Shown piece after piece: positions 1 to 8,471 of a stretch of DNA of 34,185 nt. The notes beneath the pieces were generated by a model. The model made no database searches. It was not told the origin of the DNA and was given only the letters and a program-made list of their open reading frames with translations. Positions within the stretch are counted from its first letter, which is position 1. Each line of letters begins with the position of its first letter. A program made the translations under genes and the position numbers. Source of the DNA: an uncultured Bacillota bacterium (lineage in GTDB: Bacteria; Bacillota_I; Bacilli_A; RF39; UBA660); NCBI GenBank assembly GCA_900318075.1, contig ONJI01000054.1, forward strand, positions 1-34,185, in the 5' to 3' direction.

Positions 1-2
1 AA

Positions 3-350
3 CTAACTGATAAAAATCAATTAAGTGATTCAGTTCATTTATTTGAAAGTGCAATAGATTTATTATCATATGCAACAATTCTAAAAGGAAATAATAAGAT
101 TTTTCATTTAGAAAACTTATTACCATTAACTTTTTTTTTAAATAATAATTCAAACATTAATAAAATATATCTTCATTTAGATAATGATCAAGCTGGATGA
201 TTAGCAATTCATGCATTAAATAATTCAATTATGAATAAATATGAAGTGATAGATGATTCAACAAAAATAGGAAAATATTTTAATGATTATTTATGTAGCA
301 TTAAAGGAATTAGAAGGAATTATGAAGGAAGTAATGAATATGAAAAATAA
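3..350 (+). pseudogene. Toprim/DUF3991-type mobile-element protein, C-terminal remnant with in-frame TGA
   Basis: The frame enters from the left edge of the window, so the N-terminus is not visible. The translation contains HLFESAIDLLSYATI and, about 45 residues later, IYLHLDNDQAG, then a GKYFND motif. This is the order seen in Toprim-like domains of DUF3991 proteins carried by Gram-positive conjugative and mobilizable elements (typically FESAID, LDNDxAGR, GKDxND). At 198-200 a TGA replaces the codon that normally encodes Arg after the AG; one C-to-T change from CGA would produce it. The frame then stays open to TAA at 348-350. Because TGA terminates many genes elsewhere in the window, I read this as a nonsense mutation. 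The family is inferred from motifs; the nonsense codon is seen directly. Confidence 0.72.
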
Positions 351-621
351 TAATTATATAGGAGAAATTATAAATAATAAAAGAAAAAGACTAGGAACGT
401 CTATTAGAAAATTATCAAGATTAATTGGACTATCGCCAACAACAATTTGTGATTTAGTAAAAGGAAATATAAAGAAACATGTATTTGAATCAGTGTTAAA
501 GCTATCAAGAGTATTAGATATTGATATGAATGATTTTATAAAAAATGAGAAAACTATTTATATGGATGTATCAAAAGATTATACTGTTACTTTAAAAAGA
601 ATAGATGAAAATTGTGTATAA
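334..621 (+). CDS. XRE-family helix-turn-helix regulator
   Basis: This small protein (95 aa from the ATG at 334) has a Cro/CI-type fold. The IGEIINNKRKRLG segment begins helix 1, followed by SIRKLSRLIGLSPTTICDLVKG as the turn and recognition helices, and VFESVLKLSRVLDI as the closing helices. The open frame reaches back to 283, but the purine-rich AAGGAAG at about 325-331 fits the ATGs at 334 or 340 better. The gene overlaps the end of the Toprim remnant. It probably regulated the element now reduced to fragments. The same frame continues after the stop at 619-621 for 53 codons, so the annotated protein may itself be a truncation. The HTH assignment is secure; its target is unknown. Confidence 0.75.
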   Translation: MNMKNNNYIGEIINNKRKRLGTSIRKLSRLIGLSPTTICDLVKGNIKKHVFESVLKLSRVLDIDMNDFIKNEKTIYMDVSKDYTVTLKRIDENCV

Positions 622-780
622 TTTAGTTCAAACGATGAAGGTGTCTTACTTAAACTTCTGAAGAATTTCAATTATAGCGTTGATGAAGTTGACTTAAATA
701 AAGGAGACATTTTGAATCTCAAAATTAAGAGTATTATTTCAGATGATGAACAAGAAAACTTTATCGTAATGGTGAACTAG
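622..780 (+). pseudogene. In-frame extension downstream of the XRE stop, possible separated C-terminal domain
   Basis: Immediately after the TAA at 619-621 the same reading frame stays open for 52 codons to TAG at 778-780. It encodes an acidic, protein-like sequence (for example DEGVLLKLLKNF and FIVMVN at the end). There is no start codon with a ribosome binding site. It could be the C-terminal domain of the upstream regulator cut off by a nonsense mutation, or the tail of another lost gene. I do not recognise the domain. Confidence 0.35.
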
Positions 781-890
781 ATTGGTTTTCTTGTATTAGT
801 AAGCACTGATTTTGTACTCCCATAAGAGTAAAAATCGAAAAATAATGTGGAATAATCCCAATTTCTTATTTTTTGAAAGGAGAAAAAGTT

Positions 891-1013
891 ATGAAAGAAT
901 TATTATTCTTTGTACTTGGTTTAATGGTTGGAGGACTAACAGGTACAACTGTAATGTGTTGTCTTCAAATCAATAGATTAAACAAACATGATTATGCTAA
1001 AAAGACAAATTAA
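891..1013 (+). CDS. DUF3789-like small membrane protein
   Basis: This 40-aa protein starts at an ATG preceded by an excellent GAAAGGAG at about 875-882. One membrane helix with glycine-spaced packing (FFVLGLMVGGLTGTTVMCCL) is followed by a short basic tail (NRLNKHDYAKKTN). Size, position of the helix and the GGxxG/MCxLQ pattern match DUF3789, a family of tiny proteins encoded in Gram-positive integrative elements near mobilization genes. No biochemical role is established for the family. It is the only apparently intact gene of the decayed element apart from the XRE regulator, and it is directly followed by the broken MobC. Confidence 0.7.
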   Translation: MKELLFFVLGLMVGGLTGTTVMCCLQINRLNKHDYAKKTN

Positions 1014-1025
1014 AAACCCTTTTTT

Positions 1026-1315
1026 GTAAATAAAAAAGAAAAAAAATTTTTAAAACAGAAAGCTGCAAAAGCAAAATTATCTGAAGCAGAGTTTTTAAGA
1101 GATCTTATAACTGATAAAGAAGAGAAGTAAAAGAAAAACGAAGAATAGAATTTTATGATTATATTAAAGTTTTAAGAGGACTGTGGAACAATGTTGATCA
1201 ATTAACATTGTTAGCTCATAAAAGTGGTGAAATAAATGTAGCTAGGTATGAAGAACTAAAAAAAGAACTTGAAGATTTTATTTTAGACGTTGAATCAAAG
1301 TTAAGTGAACAATAA
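1026..1315 (+). pseudogene. MobC-like relaxosome protein, frameshifted
   Basis: Two adjacent frames together resemble MobC/bacterial mobilization proteins. The first gives FLKQKAAKAKLSEAEFLRDL and stops at 1128-1130; it matches the ribbon-helix-helix region of MobC (typically SEAEYLR). The second, in another frame from about 1139, gives YIKVLRGLWNNVDQLTLLAH and ends at 1315; it matches the conserved C-terminal segment around the NNxNQ motif. The first part also lacks a start codon. MobC helps the relaxase bind oriT, so this supports a former mobilizable or conjugative element. The frameshift is seen directly; the family is inferred from motif order. Confidence 0.65.
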
Positions 1316-1323
1316 TGTGCATT

Positions 1324-1375
1324 ACGATAGGAAAAAGTGATTTTTTGAAGAAAATGCACCTTTTCCTATCGTTTT
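1324..1375. terminator. Rho-independent terminator after mobC remnant
   Basis: A 16-nt inverted repeat (arms 1324-1339 and 1357-1372, one mismatch) is followed by a short T run. It lies 9 nt after the end of the MobC remnant. The stretch from 1376 to 1480 holds no gene that I can see. Confidence 0.75.
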
Positions 1376-1480
1376 AATGTCAAAAATTATGAAAAAATAG
1401 AAAAATATGATATATTATTGAATGTTGATGAACTATTGTTCCACGACAAAAAGTGTAGAAAATGTTCATGTTTAAAAACT

Positions 1481-2857
1481 AAGTGCACAATGTCTATATT
1501 AAATTTTATATGATGGTGGCAATTTATTTGTTGGAAATATTTATAGTTTCAGCTATAAATATTTTTATTTTAACAGTTTACTATTTAGTATAATATCATT
1601 AGTTTTAATATAATAACAATTTAATTTTTTTAATATGTATTCATTACATAGAAATAACATAGCTTCATACGGTGATTTGCCATTTTAAGAATCTCTATAT
1701 AAGCTATTAATGTTATTCATAATTAAATCATAATCAGTTTGAGAAATGTTTTTAAAAGAAGAACCTTTAGGTAAAATATATCTAATAAATTTATTTTCAA
1801 TCATATTTTTTTGATATGAGACCGATTGAACACCATAAATCAATTTAGTTATTTGTTCACCGGTTTTATAATGACATTCAATATTTAAAACACCGTAAAA
1901 TTCATGATCATTATCTGTTAATATAGTTTGAAATAAAGATTTATAATCATCATATGGTAGAGTTTCTTGTAATTAATGGAAAACTCTAGTTATTTTTTCA
2001 ATTGTTTGGCTTTGTAGTTTAAATATAAGCGTGAATTTAGATTTTTCCCAAAGAAGAGCAAGGAAACAGTCCTCTTCAGTTTGTAAACCTTCTACAGTAT
2101 CCATTTCGACAATATTTAAATCAGAATTTTTAGAAATAAAATCAGTAAAGTCTTCATATTTTCTACCAACTGGAATTTCTCTTTCTTTTCTAGTTCTACG
2201 TTTAGGCTTATTTTTCTTTTTTTATATTTTACAATTCTAGGAAAATTTAAATGTCTAAATTCAAACACACCACTATTAACATAGTTATAAAAAGAAGATT
2301 TGGAAAAATCTAAAATATCAGGATGATTAATATAGAGATGATTTATAGTTTGTCCATTTTTAATTAATGGAGTAAGTATTTTATTAATCAAATATGCTTC
2401 TTCTTCATTAAGATTGATATTTTTTCTATATTTGTTTTTAAGTTCACGATAGGAATCATCGGCTTTTCTAGCATGGTAAGTATACCTTTCTTTTCTACAA
2501 TCACTTCTTGATTTGCCCCTATTATAAAAGTAAGGATATTTAGTTAGTCGCTTACAAGGTTGATATTTATACAAATTTTTCGAATCAGTAATTTTAGAAT
2601 GATTATAATTGTTAGGTTTATAATAAAATTTATTTCTATCAATTTCTTTTATAATAGTAGAATGAAATCTATTTATTTCTTTTGAAATTTGAGTAATGGA
2701 TTTCTTGTCATTTAATACATCTTCTATATTTTTTCTATCTTCATATTATAGACAGCAATAATTTGCCATAATTATTAATGCTTTGATTAATGACAAATTA
2801 ATTGTTTAAAGGGTAGTATATATTATTATAAATCTTATTGCACATTATTGTGCACTT
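1481..2857 (-). mobile_element. Decayed IS30-family insertion sequence
   Basis: A broken IS30-type transposase on the minus strand is enclosed by the 11-nt inverted repeat AAGTGCACAAT (1481-1491 and, reversed, 2847-2857), which I take as the likely termini. A second inverted repeat of 13 nt (ACAATAATGTGCA at 1309-1321, reversed at 2839-2851) partly overlaps the right end, so the left boundary could instead lie near 1309. No clear target-site duplication is visible. The element is non-autonomous because the transposase has lost its frame and its catalytic Glu. Confidence 0.6.
1566..2769 (-). pseudogene. IS30-family transposase, multiply disrupted
   Basis: Reading the minus strand from an ATG at 2769, the sequence gives an N-terminal helix-turn-helix region (ITQISKEINRFHSTIIKEI), a basic middle region, and the catalytic core with VEMDTVEG (first Asp) and ILTDNDHEFYG (second Asp), then FIRYILPKG and NGKSPYEAM near the C-terminus. 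These are the landmarks of IS30 transposases. Damage includes a stop at codon 8 (2746-2748), a frameshift in the middle near 2200, stops replacing residues before LQETLPYDD and before NGKSPYE, and loss of the third catalytic acid (expected HEFIRY reads NKFIRY). The protein cannot be active. The ending at 1566-1568 is the first stop after the conserved tail. Confidence 0.85.
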
Positions 2858-2909
2858 TTTATTTTAAAATACAGATTTGAAATTTCCTGTAGAAAATTTG
2901 AGTAAATAG

Positions 2910-2938
2910 TAGATAAAAGAGTCAATAAATGATATAAT
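2910..2938 (+). promoter_or_regulatory. Candidate promoter of the capsule operon
   Basis: A perfect TATAAT (2933-2938) has TAGATA (2910-2915, 4 of 6) 17 nt upstream. It lies about 88 nt before the first capsule gene and just outside the IS30 remnant, so it may be a major entry point for transcription of the operon. Confidence 0.55.
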
Positions 2939-3025
2939 TTAACTTGGAATAAATATGATTAGGATACCACGTTGAATTATATTATTTTTTTGACAAATAA
3001 TAAATATATTTTAAGGAGTTACATA

Positions 3026-3643
3026 ATGAAAAAAAATGTAGTAATAATAGGCGCAAGTGGTCATGGAAAAGTTATTGCAGATATTATTATTAAATCTGGT
3101 GATAGTATACTAGGTTTTCTAGATGATAATAAGAATAAAGGAGATACCTTTTGTGGATATCCTATTTTGGGGAAAAGTACTGACTATAAAAGATTTCAAA
3201 AAAAATGTGAGTTCGTAATTGCAATTGGAAACGCTGATATACGTGAAAAAATATCTTTATTGTGTCATAACGTAAAATGGTATACAGCCATTCATCCACA
3301 ATCAGTTATATCTACGATTGACGTATCAATAGGAGAAGGAACTGTTGTTATGGCTAATGTTGTTATTAATTCTGGTGCTAGTATTGGTAAACATTGCATT
3401 ATAAACACTAGTTCAGTTGTAGAACATGATAATAATATCTGTGATTTTGTTCATGTCTCTGTTGGAACTAAACTCGCTGGTACTGTCTCTGTTGGAAAAA
3501 AGACATGGATTGGAATAGGGGCAACGGTAAAGAACAATACTACAATTTGCGGTAATTGTATGATTGGTGCAGGTGCTGTTGTTGTTAATAATATAGATTG
3601 TGAGGGAACTTATATTGGAGTCCCTGCAAAGAAAAAAATATAA
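3026..3643 (+). CDS. NeuD/PglD-like sugar O- or N-acetyltransferase
   Basis: The 205-aa protein starts at the ATG preceded by AAGGAG (about 3013-3018); an open frame upstream to 2972 lacks such a site. Residues 1-80 form a Rossmann-like PglD N-domain (VVIIGASGHGK). Residues about 95-200 form a left-handed beta-helix of hexapeptide repeats (IGEGTVVMANVVINSGASIG and following). The EHDNN segment contains the likely catalytic His of the family. Members acetylate an amino or hydroxyl group on a nucleotide-activated or lipid-linked sugar. As first gene of the capsule operon it probably modifies a sugar of the repeat unit. The exact substrate cannot be read from the sequence. Confidence 0.85.
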   Translation: MKKNVVIIGASGHGKVIADIIIKSGDSILGFLDDNKNKGDTFCGYPILGKSTDYKRFQKKCEFVIAIGNADIREKISLLCHNVKWYTAIHPQSVISTIDVSIGEGTVVMANVVINSGASIGKHCIINTSSVVEHDNNICDFVHVSVGTKLAGTVSVGKKTWIGIGATVKNNTTICGNCMIGAGAVVVNNIDCEGTYIGVPAKKKI

Positions 3644-3668
3644 TTAAAATAAGTAAAGAGGTATTAAT

Positions 3669-4331
3669 ATGAAAGTTTTAATAATTGCACCACATCCAGA
3701 TGATGAAATAATTGGAGTAGGTGGAACCATTGCAAAAAGGGTCAATGAAGGTCACGAAGTATATGTATGTATTGTAACAAAGGGAATGAAACCTCTATTT
3801 GATGATAAATTTATAGAGCAAGGAAGAGAAGAGTGTAGACAAGCTGATAAATTATTGGGAGTTAAAGAAACTATTTTCTTAGATTTTCCTGCTGTAATGT
3901 TAGAAACTGTACCTAGATATGAATTGAACGGAAAAATTTCAGATATTATTCAACGCATACAACCTGATGAAGTTTTTATCCCGCACAGAGGTGATATGCA
4001 AATAGATCATCAACTGATAACGGATGCTTCGATGGTTGCAGTAAGACCAAAATATAAACATGTTGTTCAAAGAGTTTATTCATATGAAACTTTATCGGAA
4101 ACAGGATGGAATATTCCTAATACTGTTAATGATTTTATTCCAACAGTTTATGAAGATATATCTAAATATCTAGATATAAAAATTAAATCAATGTCTATTT
4201 TCAAATCACAGTTATCTACTTTTCCAGCTGCTAGATCAATTGAAGCTATTGAAGCCTTGGCAAAGTTTAGAGGAGCTACGGTTGGAAAACATGCGGCAGA
4301 AGCTTTTTCATTAATAAGAGAAATAAAATAG
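3669..4331 (+). CDS. PIG-L/LmbE-family deacetylase
   Basis: This 220-aa protein carries the zinc-binding signature APHPDDEIIGVGG at residues 7-19, and HRGDMQIDH near residue 110-120 supplies further metal and catalytic residues. The family removes acetyl groups from N-acetylated sugars or related metabolites. Its length and single-domain form are typical. It is 25 nt downstream of the acetyltransferase and 10 nt upstream of the sugar transferase, so it is in the same transcript. An acetyltransferase next to a deacetylase suggests that a sugar amine is first freed and then re-acylated or otherwise substituted; that coupling is inference. Confidence 0.87.
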   Translation: MKVLIIAPHPDDEIIGVGGTIAKRVNEGHEVYVCIVTKGMKPLFDDKFIEQGREECRQADKLLGVKETIFLDFPAVMLETVPRYELNGKISDIIQRIQPDEVFIPHRGDMQIDHQLITDASMVAVRPKYKHVVQRVYSYETLSETGWNIPNTVNDFIPTVYEDISKYLDIKIKSMSIFKSQLSTFPAARSIEAIEALAKFRGATVGKHAAEAFSLIREIK

Positions 4332-4341
4332 GTGATAATCA

Positions 4342-4968
4342 ATGTATAAAAGATTCTTTAAAAGATTTTTTAGCTTCTTGTTTGCCTTGATTTCCATCAT
4401 TGTTTTATTACCAGTATTTTTAATATTATCCTTTTTAGTGCTAATATTTATTGGTAAACCTATATTTTTCAAACAAGAAAGAACAACAATTAATAAAAAA
4501 ACGTTTTTTATAATTAAATTTAGAACCATGACAAATGAAAAAGATTCAAAAGGGAAATTATTACCAGATGATAAAAGACTAACTAAATTTGGTCATTTTT
4601 TAAGGACGACCTCCCTTGATGAACTTCCAGAACTGCTGAACATTATCAAGGGTGATATGGCGTTCATAGGACCCAGACCTTTGCCTAATTCATATATTAA
4701 ATTTTACAAAGATGTCGAATTAACAAGATTTGATGTAAGAGGCGGATTAATCCCACCAGATTCAGTAGATAGAAATGCTGTTATTTCGTGGGATAAACAA
4801 TTCGAATATGAAAAAGAATATGCTAAAAATGTAACAATAATAAAAGATTTTAAGATATTGATAGGAGTATTCAGAATAATTTTTCAAAGAAATAAAACAG
4901 ACTATGGTAGTTATGTACGATTGCCACTTGGTGTTGAGAGAAAAGACATGATTAAAAAGGAGGATTAA
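4342..4968 (+). CDS. Initiating sugar transferase (polyprenyl-phosphate phosphoglycosyltransferase)
   Basis: The 208-aa protein is a small monotopic phosphoglycosyltransferase of the PglC/WcaJ catalytic-domain type. A hydrophobic re-entrant helix spans about residues 8-36. It is followed by KQERTTINKKTFFIIKFRTM and the catalytic block SLDELPELLNIIKGDMAFIG, which ends in GPRP. The enzyme transfers a sugar phosphate from a nucleotide sugar to undecaprenyl phosphate at the inner face of the membrane and so begins the repeat unit. It lacks the extra N-terminal membrane domain of WbaP, as usual for the short form. The sugar (a diacetamido sugar would fit the neighbouring acetyltransferase) is not determined. 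Confidence 0.92.
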   Translation: MYKRFFKRFFSFLFALISIIVLLPVFLILSFLVLIFIGKPIFFKQERTTINKKTFFIIKFRTMTNEKDSKGKLLPDDKRLTKFGHFLRTTSLDELPELLNIIKGDMAFIGPRPLPNSYIKFYKDVELTRFDVRGGLIPPDSVDRNAVISWDKQFEYEKEYAKNVTIIKDFKILIGVFRIIFQRNKTDYGSYVRLPLGVERKDMIKKED

Positions 4969-4969
4969 T

Positions 4970-6214
4970 ATGTTAGATATAGATAAAACAAAAGCATTAA
5001 TTAATAAAAATAGTACTTCATTTTATGCTTTTGAAGAAGATGAATTTAAAAATAATTATTTGGATTTATTAAACACATTTAGATCAATTTACAGTGATTA
5101 TAATATAGCTTATTCTTATAAAACAAATTATACTCCTTATATATGTAATTGTGTAAAAGAATTAGGTGGTATGGCAGAAGTGGTATCTGATATGGAATAC
5201 ACTTTAGCAAAAAAATTAGGATATTCTAATTCTAATATCATTTATAATGGTCCTGTAAAAGGAGAAAAGTTAAAAGAACATATTCTCAATGGTGGATTGC
5301 TAAACATTGATAACATTGATGAAGCAAAAAATATAATGAATATAGCAAAAAATAATCCAAATAAATTCATTAAAGTTGGGATTAGAGTCAATTTTGATGT
5401 TGGTGCTGGTTATATATCAAGATTTGGTTTAGAATTAGATTCCGATGAGTTTGTTGAAACTATCAATCTTTTAAAGACTATGCCAAACATAAATATAGTT
5501 GGGTTGCATTGCCATATTAGCAGAGCTAGAAATATAGATTCGTGGCAAAAAAGAATTGATAAATTATTATATGCTGCTGATAAGTATCTAAATAAAACAC
5601 CTGAATATATTGATGTTGGTAGTGGTATGTTTGGGAAAATGGACCCTTTCTTTGCCAAACAATTTGGAGATAATGTTCCATCCTACTTAGATTATGCAAA
5701 AGTTGTTGCAGGAACGATGGAAAGGCATTATCATGGCCAAGAAGTTAAACCATTGTTAATATCGGAACCAGGAACGACAATTATATCAAATTATATGTCT
5801 TTAATTTCCAAAGTTGTTCAAATAAAAACAATACGAGATAAGAAATTTGCAACCATAAATTCTAGTTTTTATAATGCCGGAGATGTTTGTTTAGTTAAGC
5901 AGTTACCTTATTATGTTTTGGATAATAATTTGAATCTTAAAACAAAAGAGTGTAAGGGTATTTCTGTAATGGGGTATACATGCCTTGAGCAAGATTGTAT
6001 TGCAAAAAATTTTAATACTGAATTGGAAGTTGGTAATTATATTGTTTTTGGTAATGTAGGTGGTTATTCTATAGTTAGCAAACCACCATTTATACAACCT
6101 AATGTACCGATATTTGCAATTAGCAAAAAAAGAAATAAAGAAATAGAGATAAAAAGGTATGAATCTTTTGACGATATTTTTGCAACATTTTTGATTGATG
6201 GGATGTATATATGA
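4970..6214 (+). CDS. PLP-dependent decarboxylase-like enzyme (fold type III, LysA/group IV family)
   Basis: The 414-aa protein resembles diaminopimelate and related decarboxylases. The PLP lysine lies in YSYKTNY (about residue 47), the barrel contains GLHCHISR, the glycine loop is VGSGM, and EPGTTII replaces the usual EPGR-type phosphate-binding segment. The C-terminal beta domain has the family Cys region as YTCLEQDC and a closing GGYSIV segment. It starts 2 nt after the sugar transferase and its TGA overlaps the ATG of the ATP-grasp gene. Since this is a capsule operon rather than a lysine operon, I infer that it makes an amine for decorating the polysaccharide. A true LysA is possible but less likely. 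Confidence 0.83.
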   Translation: MLDIDKTKALINKNSTSFYAFEEDEFKNNYLDLLNTFRSIYSDYNIAYSYKTNYTPYICNCVKELGGMAEVVSDMEYTLAKKLGYSNSNIIYNGPVKGEKLKEHILNGGLLNIDNIDEAKNIMNIAKNNPNKFIKVGIRVNFDVGAGYISRFGLELDSDEFVETINLLKTMPNINIVGLHCHISRARNIDSWQKRIDKLLYAADKYLNKTPEYIDVGSGMFGKMDPFFAKQFGDNVPSYLDYAKVVAGTMERHYHGQEVKPLLISEPGTTIISNYMSLISKVVQIKTIRDKKFATINSSFYNAGDVCLVKQLPYYVLDNNLNLKTKECKGISVMGYTCLEQDCIAKNFNTELEVGNYIVFGNVGGYSIVSKPPFIQPNVPIFAISKKRNKEIEIKRYESFDDIFATFLIDGMYI

Positions 6215-7275
6215 AGAATTTAACAGTGTTATTATCCGCTAGTGGCTCTCCATCAATTCCAGGAATAATAGATTGTTTCAAAAAAAATGGTGAAAGGAAA
6301 ATTCGTGTTGTAGGAGTCGATATGAGTGAAGAACCAACAGCAAAGTATTTAGTAGATGCATTTTATAAAGTTCCCGCTGTGGCGGATAATAATTATATTA
6401 ATTTCATATTAGATATTTGCAAAAAAGAAAAGGTTGATATTTATTTTCCAAATATATCCCTAGAAGTATCAAAAGTTATAAAAATGAAAAGTGAGTTTGA
6501 TAAATTAGGAATTAAAATAGCGATATCAAATTTGCATTCAATAGAGATAGCTAATAATAAACTATCAACTTATAAATTTTTAAAGGAACACAATATAGAA
6601 GTTCCAAATTTTTATTCAGTTAAATCTTTGGAAGATTTTATAACTGGATGCAAAATTATGGGATATCCTAATAAAGCTTTATGCCTAAAAATAGTAGATG
6701 GTAGTGGAAGCAGAGGTGTCAGAATAATTGACTCAAAAAAGTCAAGATATGATATCTTTGTGAATGAAAAACCTAACACTTTTTACACTTCATATGATGA
6801 TATGGTTAGTGTATTAAAAGAAGCAAAAGATTTTCACGAAATGATGTTAGTAGAGTATATGCCTGGTCCAGAATATACAATTGATATTTTAGCTGAAAAT
6901 GGAAAGGCTTTGTACATTGTAGGAAGAGAAAATACGGTAAGCTTAATGAGTATAGCACAAGAAAGTGTTCTAAAGTATGATGCAGATGCTTATGAAATAT
7001 GCAAAAACATTGTAAAATTATTGAATATGGATGGAAATATAGGATTTGATTTTATGCGTGATCGTGAAGGCAAAGCTCAATTAATGGATATAAATCCTAG
7101 AATAACAGCTACTGTTTCAGTTATTGCTGCAGGTGGAGTTAACCTGCCTTATCTAAGAGTTAAACAATTACTTGGTGAAAAATTACCTAAACTTGATCCA
7201 AAATATGGAACGTTCTTAAAAAGAAGATATGGTGAAATCTATACAGATAAAGATGGAAATAGAATAGAAATTTAG
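6211..7275 (+). CDS. ATP-grasp carboxylate-amine ligase-like protein
   Basis: The 354-aa protein has a pre-ATP-grasp N-domain (residues 1-100, with SASGSPSIPGII), then the ATP-grasp fold: a glycine-rich loop SGSRGV around residue 167, MLVEYMPGPEYTIDIL around 213-228 and the Mg-binding FDFMRDREGKAQLMDINPR around 275-295. It ends shortly after the fold, so there is no fused second enzyme. Such ligases join a carboxylate to an amine through an acyl-phosphate. It overlaps the decarboxylase by 4 nt, which implies translational coupling and a shared pathway. Amide linkage of an amine or amino acid to a sugar acid is a reasonable guess, not shown. Confidence 0.85.
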   Translation: MKNLTVLLSASGSPSIPGIIDCFKKNGERKIRVVGVDMSEEPTAKYLVDAFYKVPAVADNNYINFILDICKKEKVDIYFPNISLEVSKVIKMKSEFDKLGIKIAISNLHSIEIANNKLSTYKFLKEHNIEVPNFYSVKSLEDFITGCKIMGYPNKALCLKIVDGSGSRGVRIIDSKKSRYDIFVNEKPNTFYTSYDDMVSVLKEAKDFHEMMLVEYMPGPEYTIDILAENGKALYIVGRENTVSLMSIAQESVLKYDADAYEICKNIVKLLNMDGNIGFDFMRDREGKAQLMDINPRITATVSVIAAGGVNLPYLRVKQLLGEKLPKLDPKYGTFLKRRYGEIYTDKDGNRIEI

Positions 7276-7294
7276 AAGTAGAGGAGATATTAAT

Positions 7295-8461
7295 ATGCTA
7301 TTTATTAAAATTATATTTTTTTTAAACGCTTTTATAGTGTTTTTTGCAATGATTGGTTATCCTTTACTATTAATTATATTAGATAAAATATTAAAAAAAC
7401 CATGCATAGATAAAGACTATGGATATGAGCCAACAGTTACAATTATGGTTGTGGCTCATAATGAAGAAAAGGTAATAAAAAATAAGCTAGATAATTTGAT
7501 TAAAATTGATTATCCGCTAAATAAATATGAAATTGTTGTTACATCTGACTTTTCAACAGATAATACTAATATAATAGTTGAAGAGTTTATTAAAAAAAAT
7601 AAAAAATATAAAATAAAACTTCACAAGACAGTTAAGCATGGTGGAAAAACAAATGCACAGAATGAAGCACAAAAAAGTATTGACTCTGATATTTTAATTA
7701 TGACAGACGCCAATTGTTATTTTGATAAAAAAGCCGTAAAGGAAATTGTTGCTTGCTTTAAAGACCCATTAGTAGGATATGTATGTGGTGCAACAATATA
7801 TACAAACAAAGATGATAATAATACAGCAGATTCAGAAAATACATACTGGAATTTTGATTCTAAGTGTAGAGACATTGAAAGTCGAATTCAAACAATAACA
7901 GCTGGAGATGGTAATTTATATGCTTGTAGAACCAATGAATACATAGACATCCCGTTTATTGAATGTCACGATAGTAGTTTTCCAATTTTATTCGCCTTAA
8001 ATAATAAAAGGGCTTTGTTTGATCCAAAATCAAAAGCTTATGAAAAAGCAGGAGAATCAGATAAAGATGAATATAAAAGAAAGGTCAGAATGAATAGAAA
8101 TATAATTCACAATATATTACCATCAATTAAAATACTGAACTTTTTTAAATACAAATGGTTTTCTCTATTCTATTTTGGACATAGAACATGTAGATATTTA
8201 CTATGGTTAGCACATATTTTACTAGTTGTTTGTAATATAATACTTGCGATATTTAATGGGTATATGTGGCTCTGTTTTCTTATATTACAATTATTATTCT
8301 ATAGTGTCTCAATTATTTCGGGGATTACAAAAACAAGCAATAAACTATTTAAAATGATGTCATATTATACTATGACAGTATATGCACAAATCAATGGAGT
8401 ATTAAATATAATTTTAGGTAGAAGTAAATCAACGTGGGCTAAAGCTGAATCTACAAGATAG
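7295..8461 (+). CDS. Membrane-associated GT2 glycosyltransferase
   Basis: This 388-aa protein has an N-terminal membrane helix (about residues 3-28), then a GT-A domain starting at PTVTIMVVAHNEE and containing the metal-binding MTDANCYFD (about residues 138-146). Several membrane helices close the protein (about residues 290-375). The arrangement is that of processive or lipid-linked GT2 enzymes. It would add a sugar to the lipid-linked repeat unit at the cytoplasmic face. Where many relatives have an ED acceptor motif, this protein has ECHDSSFP, so the acidic base is at least shifted. Donor and linkage are unknown. Confidence 0.85.
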   Translation: MLFIKIIFFLNAFIVFFAMIGYPLLLIILDKILKKPCIDKDYGYEPTVTIMVVAHNEEKVIKNKLDNLIKIDYPLNKYEIVVTSDFSTDNTNIIVEEFIKKNKKYKIKLHKTVKHGGKTNAQNEAQKSIDSDILIMTDANCYFDKKAVKEIVACFKDPLVGYVCGATIYTNKDDNNTADSENTYWNFDSKCRDIESRIQTITAGDGNLYACRTNEYIDIPFIECHDSSFPILFALNNKRALFDPKSKAYEKAGESDKDEYKRKVRMNRNIIHNILPSIKILNFFKYKWFSLFYFGHRTCRYLLWLAHILLVVCNIILAIFNGYMWLCFLILQLLFYSVSIISGITKTSNKLFKMMSYYTMTVYAQINGVLNIILGRSKSTWAKAESTR

Positions 8462-8471
8462 GAGAGATTAA

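Noticed and set aside
2031-2240. Plus-strand open frame across the IS30 relic
   Set aside because: It is the opposite strand of the transposase core, whose minus-strand translation carries clear IS30 motifs.
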